Assembly: GCF_002483225.1 (NCBI RefSeq) | Contig: NZ_DLHL01000056.1 | Span: 36,664 to 100,663, forward strand | Reading direction: 5' to 3' | DNA length: 64,000 nucleotides | Source of the DNA: Gemmatimonas sp. UBA7669 | GTDB taxonomy: Bacteria > Gemmatimonadota > Gemmatimonadetes > Gemmatimonadales > Gemmatimonadaceae | In this document: positions 1-7,935 of the stretch, piece by piece | Position numbering within the stretch: the stretch's first letter is position 1 | Layout of the letters: each line of letters starts with the position of its first letter | The notes under the pieces: model-generated | Seen by the model: the letters and a program-made list of their open reading frames with translations, nothing else | What the model was told of the DNA's origin: nothing | Database searches by the model: none | Made by a program: the position numbers and the translations under genes

Positions 1-133
1 GATCCGTCATGCGCTTCACGTTCAAACCCGTGAAGTCGGTGTAGTACAGCGCCTGCGCGCCGTTGAGCTTTGCCACCAGCCCATCGACCAGGAGCTGCTT
101 CTGAGGCTTCTTGGCCTTCGTCTTGGCTTTCAT
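1..133 (-). CDS. rplJ: 50S ribosomal protein L10, N-terminal fragment
   Basis: Only the first 44 codons are inside the window; the gene continues past the left edge. The visible protein starts MKAKTKAKKPQKQLL and contains YYTDFTGLNVKRMTD, the L10 N-terminal segment that contacts 23S rRNA. L10 anchors the L7/L12 stalk to the ribosome. It follows rplA by only 15 bases on the same strand, so the long L10-binding leader found between rplA and rplJ in enterobacteria cannot fit here. rplL and rpoB are expected next but lie outside the window. Confidence 0.93.
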   Translation of the reverse strand, partial: MKAKTKAKKPQKQLLVDGLVAKLNGAQALYYTDFTGLNVKRMTD

Positions 134-148
134 GGGTGCGTCTCCCTC

Positions 149-838
149 TTACCGGTACGGCGTGGTGTCGATGGTGACGCCCGGCCCCATGGAGCTGGAG
201 ATCGCGACGTTCCGGATGTACACGCCCTTCGCCGCAGACGGCTTGGAGCGCACGATGGTGTCCATCAAGGCCGAGACGTTGCTCTCGAGCTGCTCGGGCG
301 TGAACGACACCTTGCCGACCGGGGCATGCACGTTGCCGCCCTTGTCAACGCGGAATTCGATCTTGCCGCCCTTCGACTCGCGCACCGCCTTGCCCACGTC
401 GAACGTAACCGTGCCCGCCTTCGGGTTCGGCATGAGACCGCGCGGACCGAGCACTCGGCCAAGCTGGCCGATCTGCCCCATCTGGTCCGGCGTGGCGATC
501 ATGACGTCGAAATCGAGCCAGCCGTCCTTGATCTTGGCCAGGAATTCCGTGCCCACAAAGTCGGCACCGGCTTCCTGCGCTTCCTGGATCTTGACACCGG
601 CGCAGATGACCAGCACGCGCATCGTCTTGCCCGTACCAGCCGGCAGCACCACCGTCCCGCGCACCACCTGATCGGCGTGACGCGGATCGACGCCGAGGCG
701 CACCGCCAGTTCGACCGTCTCGTCGAACTTCGCGAACGCCATGCCCTTCACCAGCGAAATGGCTTCCTTGACCTCATAAGCCTTCGCTTGGTCGCGCCGC
801 TCACTCGCGGCGCGGAACTTCTTGCCATGCGTCTTCAT
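149..838 (-). CDS. rplA: 50S ribosomal protein L1
   Basis: The 229-residue product has the usual L1 length and start (MKTHGKKFRAA). Family sequence is visible throughout, for example VRLGVDPRHADQVVRGTVVL and LGRVLGPRGLMPNPKAGTV. L1 binds 23S rRNA at the mobile L1 stalk near the E site and in many bacteria represses its own mRNA. It sits 5 bases after rplK and 15 bases before rplJ, so it belongs to the nusG-rplKAJ transcription unit. Nothing unusual was noted. Confidence 0.98.
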   Translation of the reverse strand: MKTHGKKFRAASERRDQAKAYEVKEAISLVKGMAFAKFDETVELAVRLGVDPRHADQVVRGTVVLPAGTGKTMRVLVICAGVKIQEAQEAGADFVGTEFLAKIKDGWLDFDVMIATPDQMGQIGQLGRVLGPRGLMPNPKAGTVTFDVGKAVRESKGGKIEFRVDKGGNVHAPVGKVSFTPEQLESNVSALMDTIVRSKPSAAKGVYIRNVAISSSMGPGVTIDTTPYR

Positions 839-843
839 GAGGC

Positions 844-1266
844 TCAGTCCTTGACCGTGATGCCCATGGAACGCGCCGCGCCGGCGATCATCGCCACCGC
901 GGATTCCATGCTGTCACAGTTGAGGTCCGGCATCTTCGTGGTCGCAATCTTCTCGAGCTGCGCCCGCGTGATGGTCCCCACCTTGTTCTTGTTCGGCTGA
1001 CCCGAGCCCTTCTCCACGCCGATCTCCTTCTTGATGAGTTCCGCCGCCGGCGGAGTCTTCAGAATGAAGGTGAACGACTTGTCTGCGTAGATCGTGACCT
1101 CGACGGGAATGATCATATCCCCGCCCTGCGTGCGAGCGTTGAACTCCTTGCAGAACCCCATGATGTTGATACCCTGGGGACCGAGGGCCGTACCTACCGG
1201 GGGCGCCGGGTTCGCCTTGCCTGCAGGGATCTGCAGTTTGACGAATCCAGTGACCTTCTTGGCCAT
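844..1266 (-). CDS. rplK: 50S ribosomal protein L11
   Basis: The 140-residue product is standard length. The N-terminal domain shows KLQIPAGKANPAPPVGTALG, the proline-rich L11 signature, followed by QGINIMGFCKEFN. The C-terminal rRNA-binding domain includes IKKEIGVEKGSGQPN. L11 forms part of the GTPase-associated centre with the L10 stalk. It is followed directly by rplA and preceded by nusG across a 94-base gap. That gap holds a short 6-bp hairpin (1293-1307) with no clear T-tract. Confidence 0.98.
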   Translation of the reverse strand: MAKKVTGFVKLQIPAGKANPAPPVGTALGPQGINIMGFCKEFNARTQGGDMIIPVEVTIYADKSFTFILKTPPAAELIKKEIGVEKGSGQPNKNKVGTITRAQLEKIATTKMPDLNCDSMESAVAMIAGAARSMGITVKD

Positions 1267-1360
1267 GCTACATCCTCATCGCGAGTTCCGACGTGGGACC
1301 ATCCCACACCGGTCTGGCTACCACATTGTTTTGCGTCGGGTGGTGACGACGTCCTGCTCC

Positions 1361-1918
1361 TTAGTAGCCGCGAAGCTGGAGGTAATCCAACTCCACGCTC
1401 GTCGGCCGCCCGAACAGGCTCACCGACACGCGCACCTTGCCCTTGTCGGGCAGGATTTCCTCGACCGTGCCGTTGAAGTCGGCGAACGGGCCTTCGGTGA
1501 TTGCCACCGCCTGCCCCACGAGGAAGGGAATCTCCTCACGCACCGGCGCTTCATCGGCGGGATCCGCCTGGCCGAGCAGGCGACGCACTTCGTCGTCGCG
1601 CAGCGGCATCGGATCCCGGTCCTTGCCCACGAACTTGATGACCCCCTGGATCGCATTGATCTCGTGCAGCGTATCCTGCGACGCGACCATCTCCACGAGC
1701 ACGTAGCCCGGGAAAATCTTGCGCTCCACGGTGACCTTCTTGCCGTTCTTGATCTCCACCACTTCCTGCGTCGGCACGAGCGCCTGACGGATCAGGCGAT
1801 CCTCGGGCGTTGCCGGATCCGTGTCGATCTTTCGCTGGATCAGGCGCTGCACCTTGTTCTCATGCCCAGACGTGGTCTGGATGGCATACCACCGGTGCTC
1901 GAGCATCGACACGGTCAT
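1361..1918 (-). CDS. nusG: Transcription termination/antitermination factor NusG
   Basis: The chosen start gives 185 residues beginning MTVSMLEHRWYAIQTTSGHE, the NusG N-terminal (NGN) fold. The frame is open further upstream, but that extension would run into secE and has no family sequence. The C-terminal KOW domain is visible as EGPFADFNGTVEEILPDKGK. NusG binds RNA polymerase through the NGN domain; the KOW domain contacts Rho or ribosomal protein S10. It lies 7 bases after secE and before rplK, the normal order. Confidence 0.97.
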   Translation of the reverse strand: MTVSMLEHRWYAIQTTSGHENKVQRLIQRKIDTDPATPEDRLIRQALVPTQEVVEIKNGKKVTVERKIFPGYVLVEMVASQDTLHEINAIQGVIKFVGKDRDPMPLRDDEVRRLLGQADPADEAPVREEIPFLVGQAVAITEGPFADFNGTVEEILPDKGKVRVSVSLFGRPTSVELDYLQLRGY

Positions 1919-1925
1919 GAGTGGC

Positions 1926-2156
1926 TCAACCGACCAGCATGGCGGGCAGGCGCACCAGCAGGAACTGGAGCGCCACATCCACGAGACCGATCACCGCGCC
2001 CAACAGCAGCACGAAGACGATGATCTGCACCGTCGCCGACTGCAGCTGCGCCCGGTCCGGCCACGTCACCTTCTTCATCTCGGCGACCACGTCATGGTAG
2101 AACGTGACCATCCGCGACCCGAGCCCTGCGCGCGTCACCTCGACGGGAGCGGTCAT
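1926..2156 (-). CDS. secE: Preprotein translocase subunit SecE
   Basis: This is a short 76-residue single-span SecE. The amphipathic N-terminal helix carries the family sequence VVAEMKKVTWPDRAQLQSAT, and one membrane helix follows (residues about 43-70). SecE clamps SecY in the general protein export channel. It lies 3 bases after rpmG and 7 before nusG, which is the usual arrangement. Confidence 0.96.
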   Translation of the reverse strand: MTAPVEVTRAGLGSRMVTFYHDVVAEMKKVTWPDRAQLQSATVQIIVFVLLLGAVIGLVDVALQFLLVRLPAMLVG

Positions 2157-2159
2157 GAT

Positions 2160-2312
2160 TTACTTGGTTTCCTTGTGCAGCTGATGCTTGTTGCAGCGCG
2201 GGCAGTACTTCTTCCACTCCACGCGCTCAGGATGAAGACGCTTGTTCTTCATCGTGAAGTAATTCCGGTTCTTGCACTCGGTGCACCCGAGGATGATCTT
2301 CTCGCGCGGCAT
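2160..2312 (-). CDS. rpmG: 50S ribosomal protein L33
   Basis: This small gene encodes 50 residues starting MPREKIILGCTECKNRNYF. It has two zinc-binding cysteine pairs, CTEC near residue 10 and CPRC near residue 39, so it is the zinc-containing (C+) L33 form. The frame extends further upstream but without family similarity, so this ATG is the start. It opens the rpmG-secE-nusG-rplKAJ operon, as in many phyla; the tuf and tRNA-Trp genes often found just upstream are missing. Confidence 0.95.
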   Translation of the reverse strand: MPREKIILGCTECKNRNYFTMKNKRLHPERVEWKKYCPRCNKHQLHKETK

Positions 2313-2648
2313 GTGGCGGCTCCGTGCTGCTCGGCGGTGTTGCCAGTAAGGGCATGGTGCGCAGAGAAATTCCCGCGACGCCGTGCCGATGTTGCGTAGA
2401 TGCTGCTTGTCAGTGTCTGCGTCCCCCGCACCAACCGGCGCCGCAGCAGCTTGCACAACAAGCCACTGCCGGCTTTGGCGGAACGGGGTGAGCCTTGCAA
2501 CGTAGCAGGCCCCGGATCTACCCGCAAGTCACGGGCCCGTCTTGTCCACACGGCCGGCCGCCATTCCGCAAGTGCCCGCGCTGCGCCAACTTACCGAAAT
2601 GACAGGCGCACCGAAACGCACCCGAATTTTCCCGCAACCCTCGGGGGC
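2313..2648. other. Divergent intergenic region between rpmG and the CLC gene
   Basis: This 336-base spacer separates two divergent starts and must hold the promoter of the ribosomal operon (minus) and that of the anion antiporter (plus). No convincing -35/-10 pair stands out. I looked for a tRNA-Trp, a tuf remnant and a fluoride (crcB) riboswitch and saw none. The reading frames that cross it have no recognisable protein sequence. Confidence 0.5.
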
Positions 2649-3968
2649 ATGAGCGGGGGTCCCGCCAGCGGGTCCCCCAGACCTCCGGTTGCCAAGTTGC
2701 TCGTATGGCTGGTCATTTTGGCGGGTCTCGTGCTGACGGTCGGCTCAGCCGTGGCCCTCTTTCTCTGGCTGCTGGACCTGGTCACCCGCTGGCAGTGGCA
2801 GGTCCCGGCCCTGCTCTTCCTGCTGCCCCTGCTGGGCGTGCTCAGCCATGCGCTCGACGAGCGGGCCGGCGGACAAGCCAGCCAGGGCAACACCCTCCTG
2901 TTCCGCGAGATGCTCCGCCCCGGGGAGGGCCTGCCCCTGCGCATGGCGCCCCTCGTGCTGCTGGGCACACTGCTCACGCACCTGGGCGGTGGGTCGGCCG
3001 GCCGAGAAGGCACGGCGCTGCAGATCGGCGGCAGTCTGGCTTCCAGCCTCGACCGGCTGGCTCGGCGTTTGGCCCCCGGGCACTGGCACCCCAGCCCCGA
3101 TGAGCAGCGACTCATGTTGCGCTGTGGTGTGGCCGCCGGCTTTGGTGCCGTGTTCGGGACACCATTCGCAGGCGCCGTCTTTGCCCTCGAAGTCCTGACC
3201 GCGCCCCGCGTTGGGGTGAGATCGGTCCTGACGACTGTGCTCGTTTGTCTGGCGACAGCGCTGGCTGCCGATGCAGTCACGCTGGCCTGGGGCATTGCGC
3301 ACACGTCGTATCCTGAACTCACCCGCGCGGCACTCGGGGTCGGCGGAACTGACATACGGCTTCTTGGCAAGGTGCTGCTCGCCGCCCTGGTCTTTGCGGT
3401 AGCCGGCGTGCTGTTCGGCGCGGCCGCTCACGCTGTCGCGCGGCAGCTCAGTGCCCACGTGAGCCGCCGCTGGCTGCATCCCGTGCTGGGGAGCGCGGCG
3501 GTGGTGGCGGCCGTGCTGCTCCTGGACACCCGCGACTACCTGGGACTCGGGGTCCTTCCACCGCCAGGCGGACAGGCCAGCATCGTCACCAGCTTCGATG
3601 CGAACACCGACATGCCTGCCTGGGCGGCATTGGCCAAAGTCGGTTTCACCGCCGTCACGGTGGGCAGCGGATTCAAGGGGGGTGAAGTGACGCCGCTGTT
3701 TTTTGTCGGCTCCACACTGGGACACACACTGGGCAGCGCGCTGGGTGCGCCCGTCGCACTGTTTGCCGCACTGGGTTTCGTGGCGGTCTTTGCCGCGGCC
3801 ACCAAGACCCCACTCGCCTGCACGGTCATGGGGCTCGAACTGTTTGGCGGCGAGATGGCACTGTATCTCGCGGTCGCCTGCTTCGCGTCGCGTGCCGTGT
3901 CAGGACGGCTCAGCATCTACGCGCATCATGGTGAACGACAGGCGGGACAGGAGACTTGTTCGGAGTAG
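2649..3968 (+). CDS. CLC-family anion/proton antiporter, CLC-F (fluoride) type
   Basis: The 439-residue protein has many hydrophobic segments and CLC signature blocks. Motifs of the fluoride-exporting CLC-F clade are visible: GGSAGREGT in place of the chloride-type GREGP, ASQGNTLLFREM at the anion-binding loop, AAGFGAVFGTPFAGAVFALE, and GSGFKGGEVTPLFFVG. CLC-F proteins exchange F- for H+ across the inner membrane and protect cells from fluoride. The start MSGGPASGS was chosen because the open frame upstream is non-conserved. No crcB riboswitch is visible upstream, so fluoride control is not supported. A chloride channel is the alternative reading. The gene is divergent from rpmG. Confidence 0.82.
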   Translation: MSGGPASGSPRPPVAKLLVWLVILAGLVLTVGSAVALFLWLLDLVTRWQWQVPALLFLLPLLGVLSHALDERAGGQASQGNTLLFREMLRPGEGLPLRMAPLVLLGTLLTHLGGGSAGREGTALQIGGSLASSLDRLARRLAPGHWHPSPDEQRLMLRCGVAAGFGAVFGTPFAGAVFALEVLTAPRVGVRSVLTTVLVCLATALAADAVTLAWGIAHTSYPELTRAALGVGGTDIRLLGKVLLAALVFAVAGVLFGAAAHAVARQLSAHVSRRWLHPVLGSAAVVAAVLLLDTRDYLGLGVLPPPGGQASIVTSFDANTDMPAWAALAKVGFTAVTVGSGFKGGEVTPLFFVGSTLGHTLGSALGAPVALFAALGFVAVFAAATKTPLACTVMGLELFGGEMALYLAVACFASRAVSGRLSIYAHHGERQAGQETCSE

Positions 3969-4009
3969 CGTGGTTCGCCACCACTGACACTCCCTTGTCC
4001 GCTGCATCC

Positions 4010-5134
4010 ATGAGCACACATACGTTCGGCCTTGAAACCTTCGGGGACGTGACCCGCGATTCCGCGGGACAGTCCCTGCCCCATGCGCGCGTCATTCGTG
4101 ACGTCGTCGAAGAAGCGGTCCTCGCGGAAGAATCCGGCGTGGATCATTTCGGCATCGGCGAACATCATCGCGCCGATTTTGCCGTCAGCAGTCCTGAGAT
4201 GGTGCTGGCCACCATCGCCGGACGCACGTCGCGCATCACGCTCGGCTCCGCCGTCACCGTGCTCAGCTCCGATGATCCGGTGCGCGTGTTCCAGCGTTTC
4301 TCCACGCTCAATGCCACCTCGAACGGGCGCGCGGAAGTCGTGCTCGGACGCGGTTCGTTCACCGAGTCCTTCCCGCTCTTCGGATTTCCGCTCGATCAGT
4401 ACGAAACGCTGTTCGAGGAGCGGCTCGAGTTGTACGCCGCCATTCTCGAGAGTGATCGCAGCATGATGCCCGTGAGCTGGCAGGGCAGCACGCGGGCACC
4501 CGTCGACAGGCAGCGCGTGTTTCCCAGCACGGAAACCGGTTCACTCACCACCTGGATTGGTGTGGGCGGCAGTCCGCAGTCGGTGGTACGCGCCGCCACC
4601 TACGGCTTTCCGCTGATGCTGGCCATCATTGGCGGTGATCCGCGGCGCTTTGCGCCGTTCGTGCGTCTGTATCGGCAAACCCTCGCCCAACTCGGCAAGG
4701 CCACATTGCCCATCGGCATTCACTCGCATGGCTGCATCGCGGAAACCGATCGCGAAGCGCAGGACGCGCTCTGGCCGGCGTGGCGCGAGATGCGCGATCG
4801 CATTGGCCGCGAGCGTGGCTGGCCGCCAACCAGTGAGCGGGAGTTCCAGCACGAGATCGAAGCGGGCTCACTGTATGTTGGCGCGCCCGACACCGTCGCA
4901 CGTCGCATTGCCGACACCTTGCTGGCCATGGGTGTGCAGCGCTTCGACATGAAATACAGCGCCGGCCCTCTCTCGCATGCGCACATGCGGCGCAGCATTG
5001 CGCTGTATGGCACCGAGGTCATCCCTCGGGTGCGTGCACACCTCGCGGCAGCGCAGCAGGTCGAGGATGCCGGCTTGCCACACGTGGCCCCGCGCGCGGC
5101 GAATGGCGGCGTGGCCTTGCCGCTCGTTGGCTAA
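4010..5134 (+). CDS. LLM-class (luciferase-like) flavin-dependent oxidoreductase
   Basis: The 374-residue protein begins MSTHTFGLETFGDV and shows the luciferase-like TIM barrel: EESGVDHFGIGEHH near the N-terminus, TLGSAVTVLSSDDPVRVFQ, and RAEVVLGRGSF. Such enzymes use reduced flavin (FMN or F420) to oxidise small substrates; the substrate cannot be read from sequence. It follows the CLC gene by about 40 bases on the same strand and converges on the next gene with overlapping stop codons. Confidence 0.88.
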   Translation: MSTHTFGLETFGDVTRDSAGQSLPHARVIRDVVEEAVLAEESGVDHFGIGEHHRADFAVSSPEMVLATIAGRTSRITLGSAVTVLSSDDPVRVFQRFSTLNATSNGRAEVVLGRGSFTESFPLFGFPLDQYETLFEERLELYAAILESDRSMMPVSWQGSTRAPVDRQRVFPSTETGSLTTWIGVGGSPQSVVRAATYGFPLMLAIIGGDPRRFAPFVRLYRQTLAQLGKATLPIGIHSHGCIAETDREAQDALWPAWREMRDRIGRERGWPPTSEREFQHEIEAGSLYVGAPDTVARRIADTLLAMGVQRFDMKYSAGPLSHAHMRRSIALYGTEVIPRVRAHLAAAQQVEDAGLPHVAPRAANGGVALPLVG

Positions 5135-6225
5135 CGGGACGCGGACAGCGTCGCCAGCAATTCTTCGACTGCAGCCCGGCCAGCACGGTTGGCGCCGATC
5201 GTGCTGGCCGACGGGCCGTAGCCAACCAGATGAATGCGATGGTCCCGCTCAACACGTGTGGCCAATCGCCCACCCATGACAATGCCGCCACCGGGTTCGC
5301 GGATATCCAGCGCATCCAGGTGATCGAGCGCCGAGCGAAAGCCGGTGCACCAGAGAATCACGTCGGCGTCGAGTGTTTGGCCGTCGTCCCACGCCACGCC
5401 CGTTGGCGTGATGCGTGTGAACATGGGGCGCCGTGCCAGTACACCCTGCGCGCGCATGCGCTCAACCGCCGGTGTGACTGGCAATCCCGTCACCGACACC
5501 ACCGAACGTGGCGGCAATCCGGCGCGCACCCGTTCGTCCACCAGCTTCACGGCTTTGCTGCCGGCCACATCGTCAAAGGGTCCCTCGCGAAACTCCGGCT
5601 CACGCCGCGTGATCCAGGTGGTGCGCGTCACCTGGGAGATTTCGTCGAGGAGCTGCAGCGCCGAAATGCCGGCGCCAACAATGATGACATGCTGATGGCG
5701 AAACGCCTCCGCCGTCTCGTAGTCGCGTGTGTGCAGCGTAAGGCCGGCAAAATCCGCAGCGCCGGGAATGACCGGAATGTGCGGCCGCGTCCACGTCCCG
5801 GTCGCGTTCACCACGCCGCGCGTGGACACCTCACCACGATCGGTGGTGAGCAAGAAGCCGGTGTCGTGGCGCTCCACGCGCGACACGACCAGGGGCCGAT
5901 ATACCGGCAGGGCAAAGCGGCGTTCGTATTCCGCAAAGTACCGCGGCACCGCATCGCGGGCGCGCACCTGCTCGGTGTCGGACCGCAACCCGAGGGCGTC
6001 CTGAAACGCCAGGCCGGGCAAGTCGTGCAAGCGATTGATGGTGCTCAGGGTCAGCGAAGGCCAGCGATGCTGCCAGGCCCCGCCGGCCGCGGCTTCCTGG
6101 TCGAACACAAGGTACTGGCGCACCGGCGCGAGCCCCCGCTGCGCCAGATGCCAGGCCACGGACAGCCCGGCCTGCCCGGCGCCGATGACCACGATGTCCG
6201 TACGGAGGCGGGGGCCGATGGCCAT
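5131..6225 (-). CDS. FAD/NAD(P)-dependent oxidoreductase (flavin monooxygenase-like)
   Basis: The 364-residue protein has two Rossmann nucleotide-binding motifs: DIVVIGAGQAGLSVAWHL at the N-terminus (FAD) and HVIIVGAGISALQLLDEI in the middle (NADPH). A typical WCTGFRSALDHL segment lies near the C-terminus. This layout fits small flavin monooxygenases and related putative flavoproteins. ATG at 6225 was preferred to an upstream TTG at 6264, because the GGAGG before that TTG belongs to the terminator hairpin of the tRNA-Thr gene. Its stop overlaps that of the LLM gene tail to tail. Substrate unknown. Confidence 0.85.
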   Translation of the reverse strand: MAIGPRLRTDIVVIGAGQAGLSVAWHLAQRGLAPVRQYLVFDQEAAAGGAWQHRWPSLTLSTINRLHDLPGLAFQDALGLRSDTEQVRARDAVPRYFAEYERRFALPVYRPLVVSRVERHDTGFLLTTDRGEVSTRGVVNATGTWTRPHIPVIPGAADFAGLTLHTRDYETAEAFRHQHVIIVGAGISALQLLDEISQVTRTTWITRREPEFREGPFDDVAGSKAVKLVDERVRAGLPPRSVVSVTGLPVTPAVERMRAQGVLARRPMFTRITPTGVAWDDGQTLDADVILWCTGFRSALDHLDALDIREPGGGIVMGGRLATRVERDHRIHLVGYGPSASTIGANRAGRAAVEELLATLSASR

Positions 6226-6254
6226 GCGGGGCGAGCGCGATGAGGCAGACCGTG

Positions 6255-6293
6255 GAAACGACAAACCCCTCCGCCACGATGTGTGGAGAGGGG
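6255..6293 (-). terminator. Probable terminator after tRNA-Thr(GGT)
   Basis: On the minus strand, 14 bases past the tRNA-Thr gene, CCCCTC pairs with GAGGGG and an inner GTGG/CCAC extends the stem. The sequence then runs TTTGTCGTTTC, a moderate T-rich tail. It probably ends tRNA transcription before the oxidoreductase gene. Confidence 0.6.
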
Positions 6294-6306
6294 CTGCCCT
6301 GAAGAG

Positions 6307-6379
6307 AGCTCACGACCGGGATCGAACCGGTGACCTCATCCTTACCAAGGATGTGCTCTGCCGACTGAGCTACGTGAGC
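6307..6379 (-). tRNA. tRNA-Thr (anticodon GGT)
   Basis: A complete 73-nt cloverleaf is visible on the minus strand. The acceptor arm GCTCACG pairs with CGTGAGC, the D-arm contains GCTCAGTCGGCAGAGC, the anticodon stem CATCC/GGATG encloses loop TTGGTAA (anticodon GGT), and the T-arm has GGTTCGATCCC. CCA is not encoded. It corresponds in anticodon and position to the second Thr tRNA of the Thr-Tyr-Gly-Thr cluster, but a GGDEF gene now separates it from the other three. Confidence 0.97.
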
Positions 6380-6438
6380 GACCTGCACCGGACCCCAAAA
6401 GGGCCAGACGGAGAGGATAATCGATCAGGCCGACCCAT

Positions 6439-7494
6439 TCAAGGCGGAAGCGCCGCCGTGCCATCGGCATCCTGCTGCCGGGCGCGCTTGTCCGCGTACA
6501 TGGCTTCGTCGGCCAGGCGATGCAGGGTGGCCATGGACGCCGGGTACTCCGGCAACCAGGTGGCAGATCCCACACTGGCCACCAGCGCGTAGGCGCGGTC
6601 GGGCGCGGCGTTGCGCTGAGCCAGCGCGGCCTCGAGACGCGCGCGAAACGCGGCCACGTTGCGTTCGCCCGTGCCGGTGAGCAGCACGGCAAACTCGTCG
6701 CCACCCAGCCGGCCAACGAGATCGGAATCCCGCGCCAGATCGCGCAACACCTCGGCCATCTCGGTGAGGGCCGCGTCGCCGGTCTCGTGCCCCAAGGTGT
6801 CGTTGATGACCTTGAAGGCATCGAGATCGAGAACGAGCAGTGTGAACGCGCTGAAGCTCCGCTGCGCCAGCGCGAGATGCTGGCGACAAGCTTCGGCAAA
6901 GCCACGGCGATTCAGCAGATTGGTGAGCGGGTCGTGCAGCGCGAGGCGCTGCAACTGCTCCTGTGCTTCGGCCAGCTCACGAACCACGCTCCGCAGCTCG
7001 ATTTCCGCCGTCGCGGCGCGCGCGAGATCCTCGAGGATCTCCACCACCTCGGGCGACCAGTGCACCGGGACCGAGTTCACCGCGCATACGGCGCCCAGAC
7101 ACTCTCCGGTACTCGTGCGCAACGGTACGCCGGCGTAGGCCGCAACGTCCAACTCCGTATGGCCACGGTTTGCCCGCAGATGTGGCTCGACGGACACGTC
7201 ATCCACGATGAGCGGCGCATTCTGCCCGGCCACATACTGACAGAAAGAGTAGCTGAGCGGCGTGCTGCGCTGCGCCGCCGCCCAGTTGTCCATGCCATAC
7301 ATGCCGGGGAATCGCTGCGCATCGGTGTCCACGAGGGTCACGAGCGCGGTGGGCACCCCCAGCACGCGCGCCGTCAGCCGGGCGAGGCGGTCCAACACCT
7401 CATTCTGTGTGCCCGGGTCGAGCAGACCAGAGGCCCGCAATGCGGCAAGCCGCGCTGGGCTGGCCAGGCGCTGCTGCAGCTCGTCGGGATCCAT
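6439..7494 (-). CDS. GAF-domain diguanylate cyclase
   Basis: The chosen start gives 351 residues. Residues about 25-165 form a GAF-like sensor domain (LVTLVDTDAQRFPG, PLSYSFCQYVAG, AYAGVPLRTSTGECLGAVCA). A short coiled linker leads to a GGDEF domain at about 185-340 (HDPLTNLLNRRGF, LDLDAFKVINDTLGH). The active-site GGDEF is intact at 264-268, and an RxxD inhibitory site (R255, D258) lies exactly five residues before it. It should therefore make cyclic-di-GMP and be product-inhibited. The GAF ligand is unknown. GTG at 7530 is an alternative start. The gene lies inside a tRNA cluster, flanked by terminators. Confidence 0.92.
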   Translation of the reverse strand: MDPDELQQRLASPARLAALRASGLLDPGTQNEVLDRLARLTARVLGVPTALVTLVDTDAQRFPGMYGMDNWAAAQRSTPLSYSFCQYVAGQNAPLIVDDVSVEPHLRANRGHTELDVAAYAGVPLRTSTGECLGAVCAVNSVPVHWSPEVVEILEDLARAATAEIELRSVVRELAEAQEQLQRLALHDPLTNLLNRRGFAEACRQHLALAQRSFSAFTLLVLDLDAFKVINDTLGHETGDAALTEMAEVLRDLARDSDLVGRLGGDEFAVLLTGTGERNVAAFRARLEAALAQRNAAPDRAYALVASVGSATWLPEYPASMATLHRLADEAMYADKRARQQDADGTAALPP

Positions 7495-7605
7495 GCCCGG
7501 AAAGGGTCCGGTGGAGAAAGTAGTGATCACACCGGGAAGTATCGGCACCAGGAGGTGCGAGTGGAACGCGCGTCCATTGTTCGTACACCGCAAAGGGCAG
7601 GCCCT

Positions 7606-7643
7606 GAAACACACACGGCCACCCCCGTGACGGAGGTGGCCGT
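7606..7643 (-). terminator. Probable terminator after the tRNA-Thr-Tyr-Gly cluster
   Basis: A perfect 9-bp stem, ACGGCCACC with GGTGGCCGT (7615-7643), lies 27 bases past tRNA-Gly on the minus strand and is followed by GTGTGTTTC. It would end the tRNA transcript before the GGDEF gene, although the T-run is weak. Confidence 0.6.
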
Positions 7644-7669
7644 GGTCGCTGCCTGACGATGTCATTCAG

Positions 7670-7742
7670 AGCGGGAGACGGGGCTCGAACCCGCGACATC
7701 AAGCTTGGAAGGCTTGCGCTCTACCAGCTGAGCTACTCCCGC
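7670..7742 (-). tRNA. tRNA-Gly (anticodon TCC)
   Basis: The minus strand gives a full cloverleaf. The acceptor GCGGGAG pairs with CTCCCGC, the D-arm reads GCTCAGCTGGTAGAGC, the anticodon stem CAAGC/GCTTG has loop CTTCCAA (anticodon TCC), and the T-loop is GGTTCGAGCCC. It is the third gene of the tRNA-Thr-Tyr-Gly array. CCA is not encoded. Confidence 0.97.
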
Positions 7743-7783
7743 GTACCCTACCCGGTCACGGGGACCGGTCCTGCACCTGCAAG

Positions 7784-7866
7784 TGGTGGGGGAAGGATTC
7801 GAACCTTCGAAGGCTTGCGCCGTCAGATTTACAGTCTGATCTCGTTGGCCACTTGAGTACCCCACC
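7784..7866 (-). tRNA. tRNA-Tyr (anticodon GTA)
   Basis: This is an 83-nt class II tRNA on the minus strand. The acceptor GGTGGGG pairs with CCCCACC and the discriminator is A. The anticodon stem TCAGA/TCTGA encloses loop CTGTAAA (anticodon GTA). A long variable arm follows, then GAAGGTTCGAATCCTTC in the T-arm. The long variable arm and the anticodon identify tyrosine. It lies between tRNA-Thr(TGT) and tRNA-Gly. Confidence 0.97.
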
Positions 7867-7935
7867 GTTGCTGCGCCGGCATCGCGCCTCGGCCTGCCGA
7901 GCCGCGGCGTGCCGAACAACGGCCTGCCTGGCGAA

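Noticed and set aside
134..148. L10 leader / r-protein binding site between rplA and rplJ
   Set aside because: Only 15 bases lie between the genes, too few for the leader.
2313..2648. Fluoride riboswitch or a lost tuf / tRNA-Trp gene
   Set aside because: No crcB-motif core, no tRNA cloverleaf and no EF-Tu sequence could be found on either strand.
6226..6264. TTG start at 6264 for the FAD oxidoreductase
   Set aside because: Its apparent GGAGG site is the 3' arm of the tRNA terminator, and the extra residues do not match flavoprotein N-termini.
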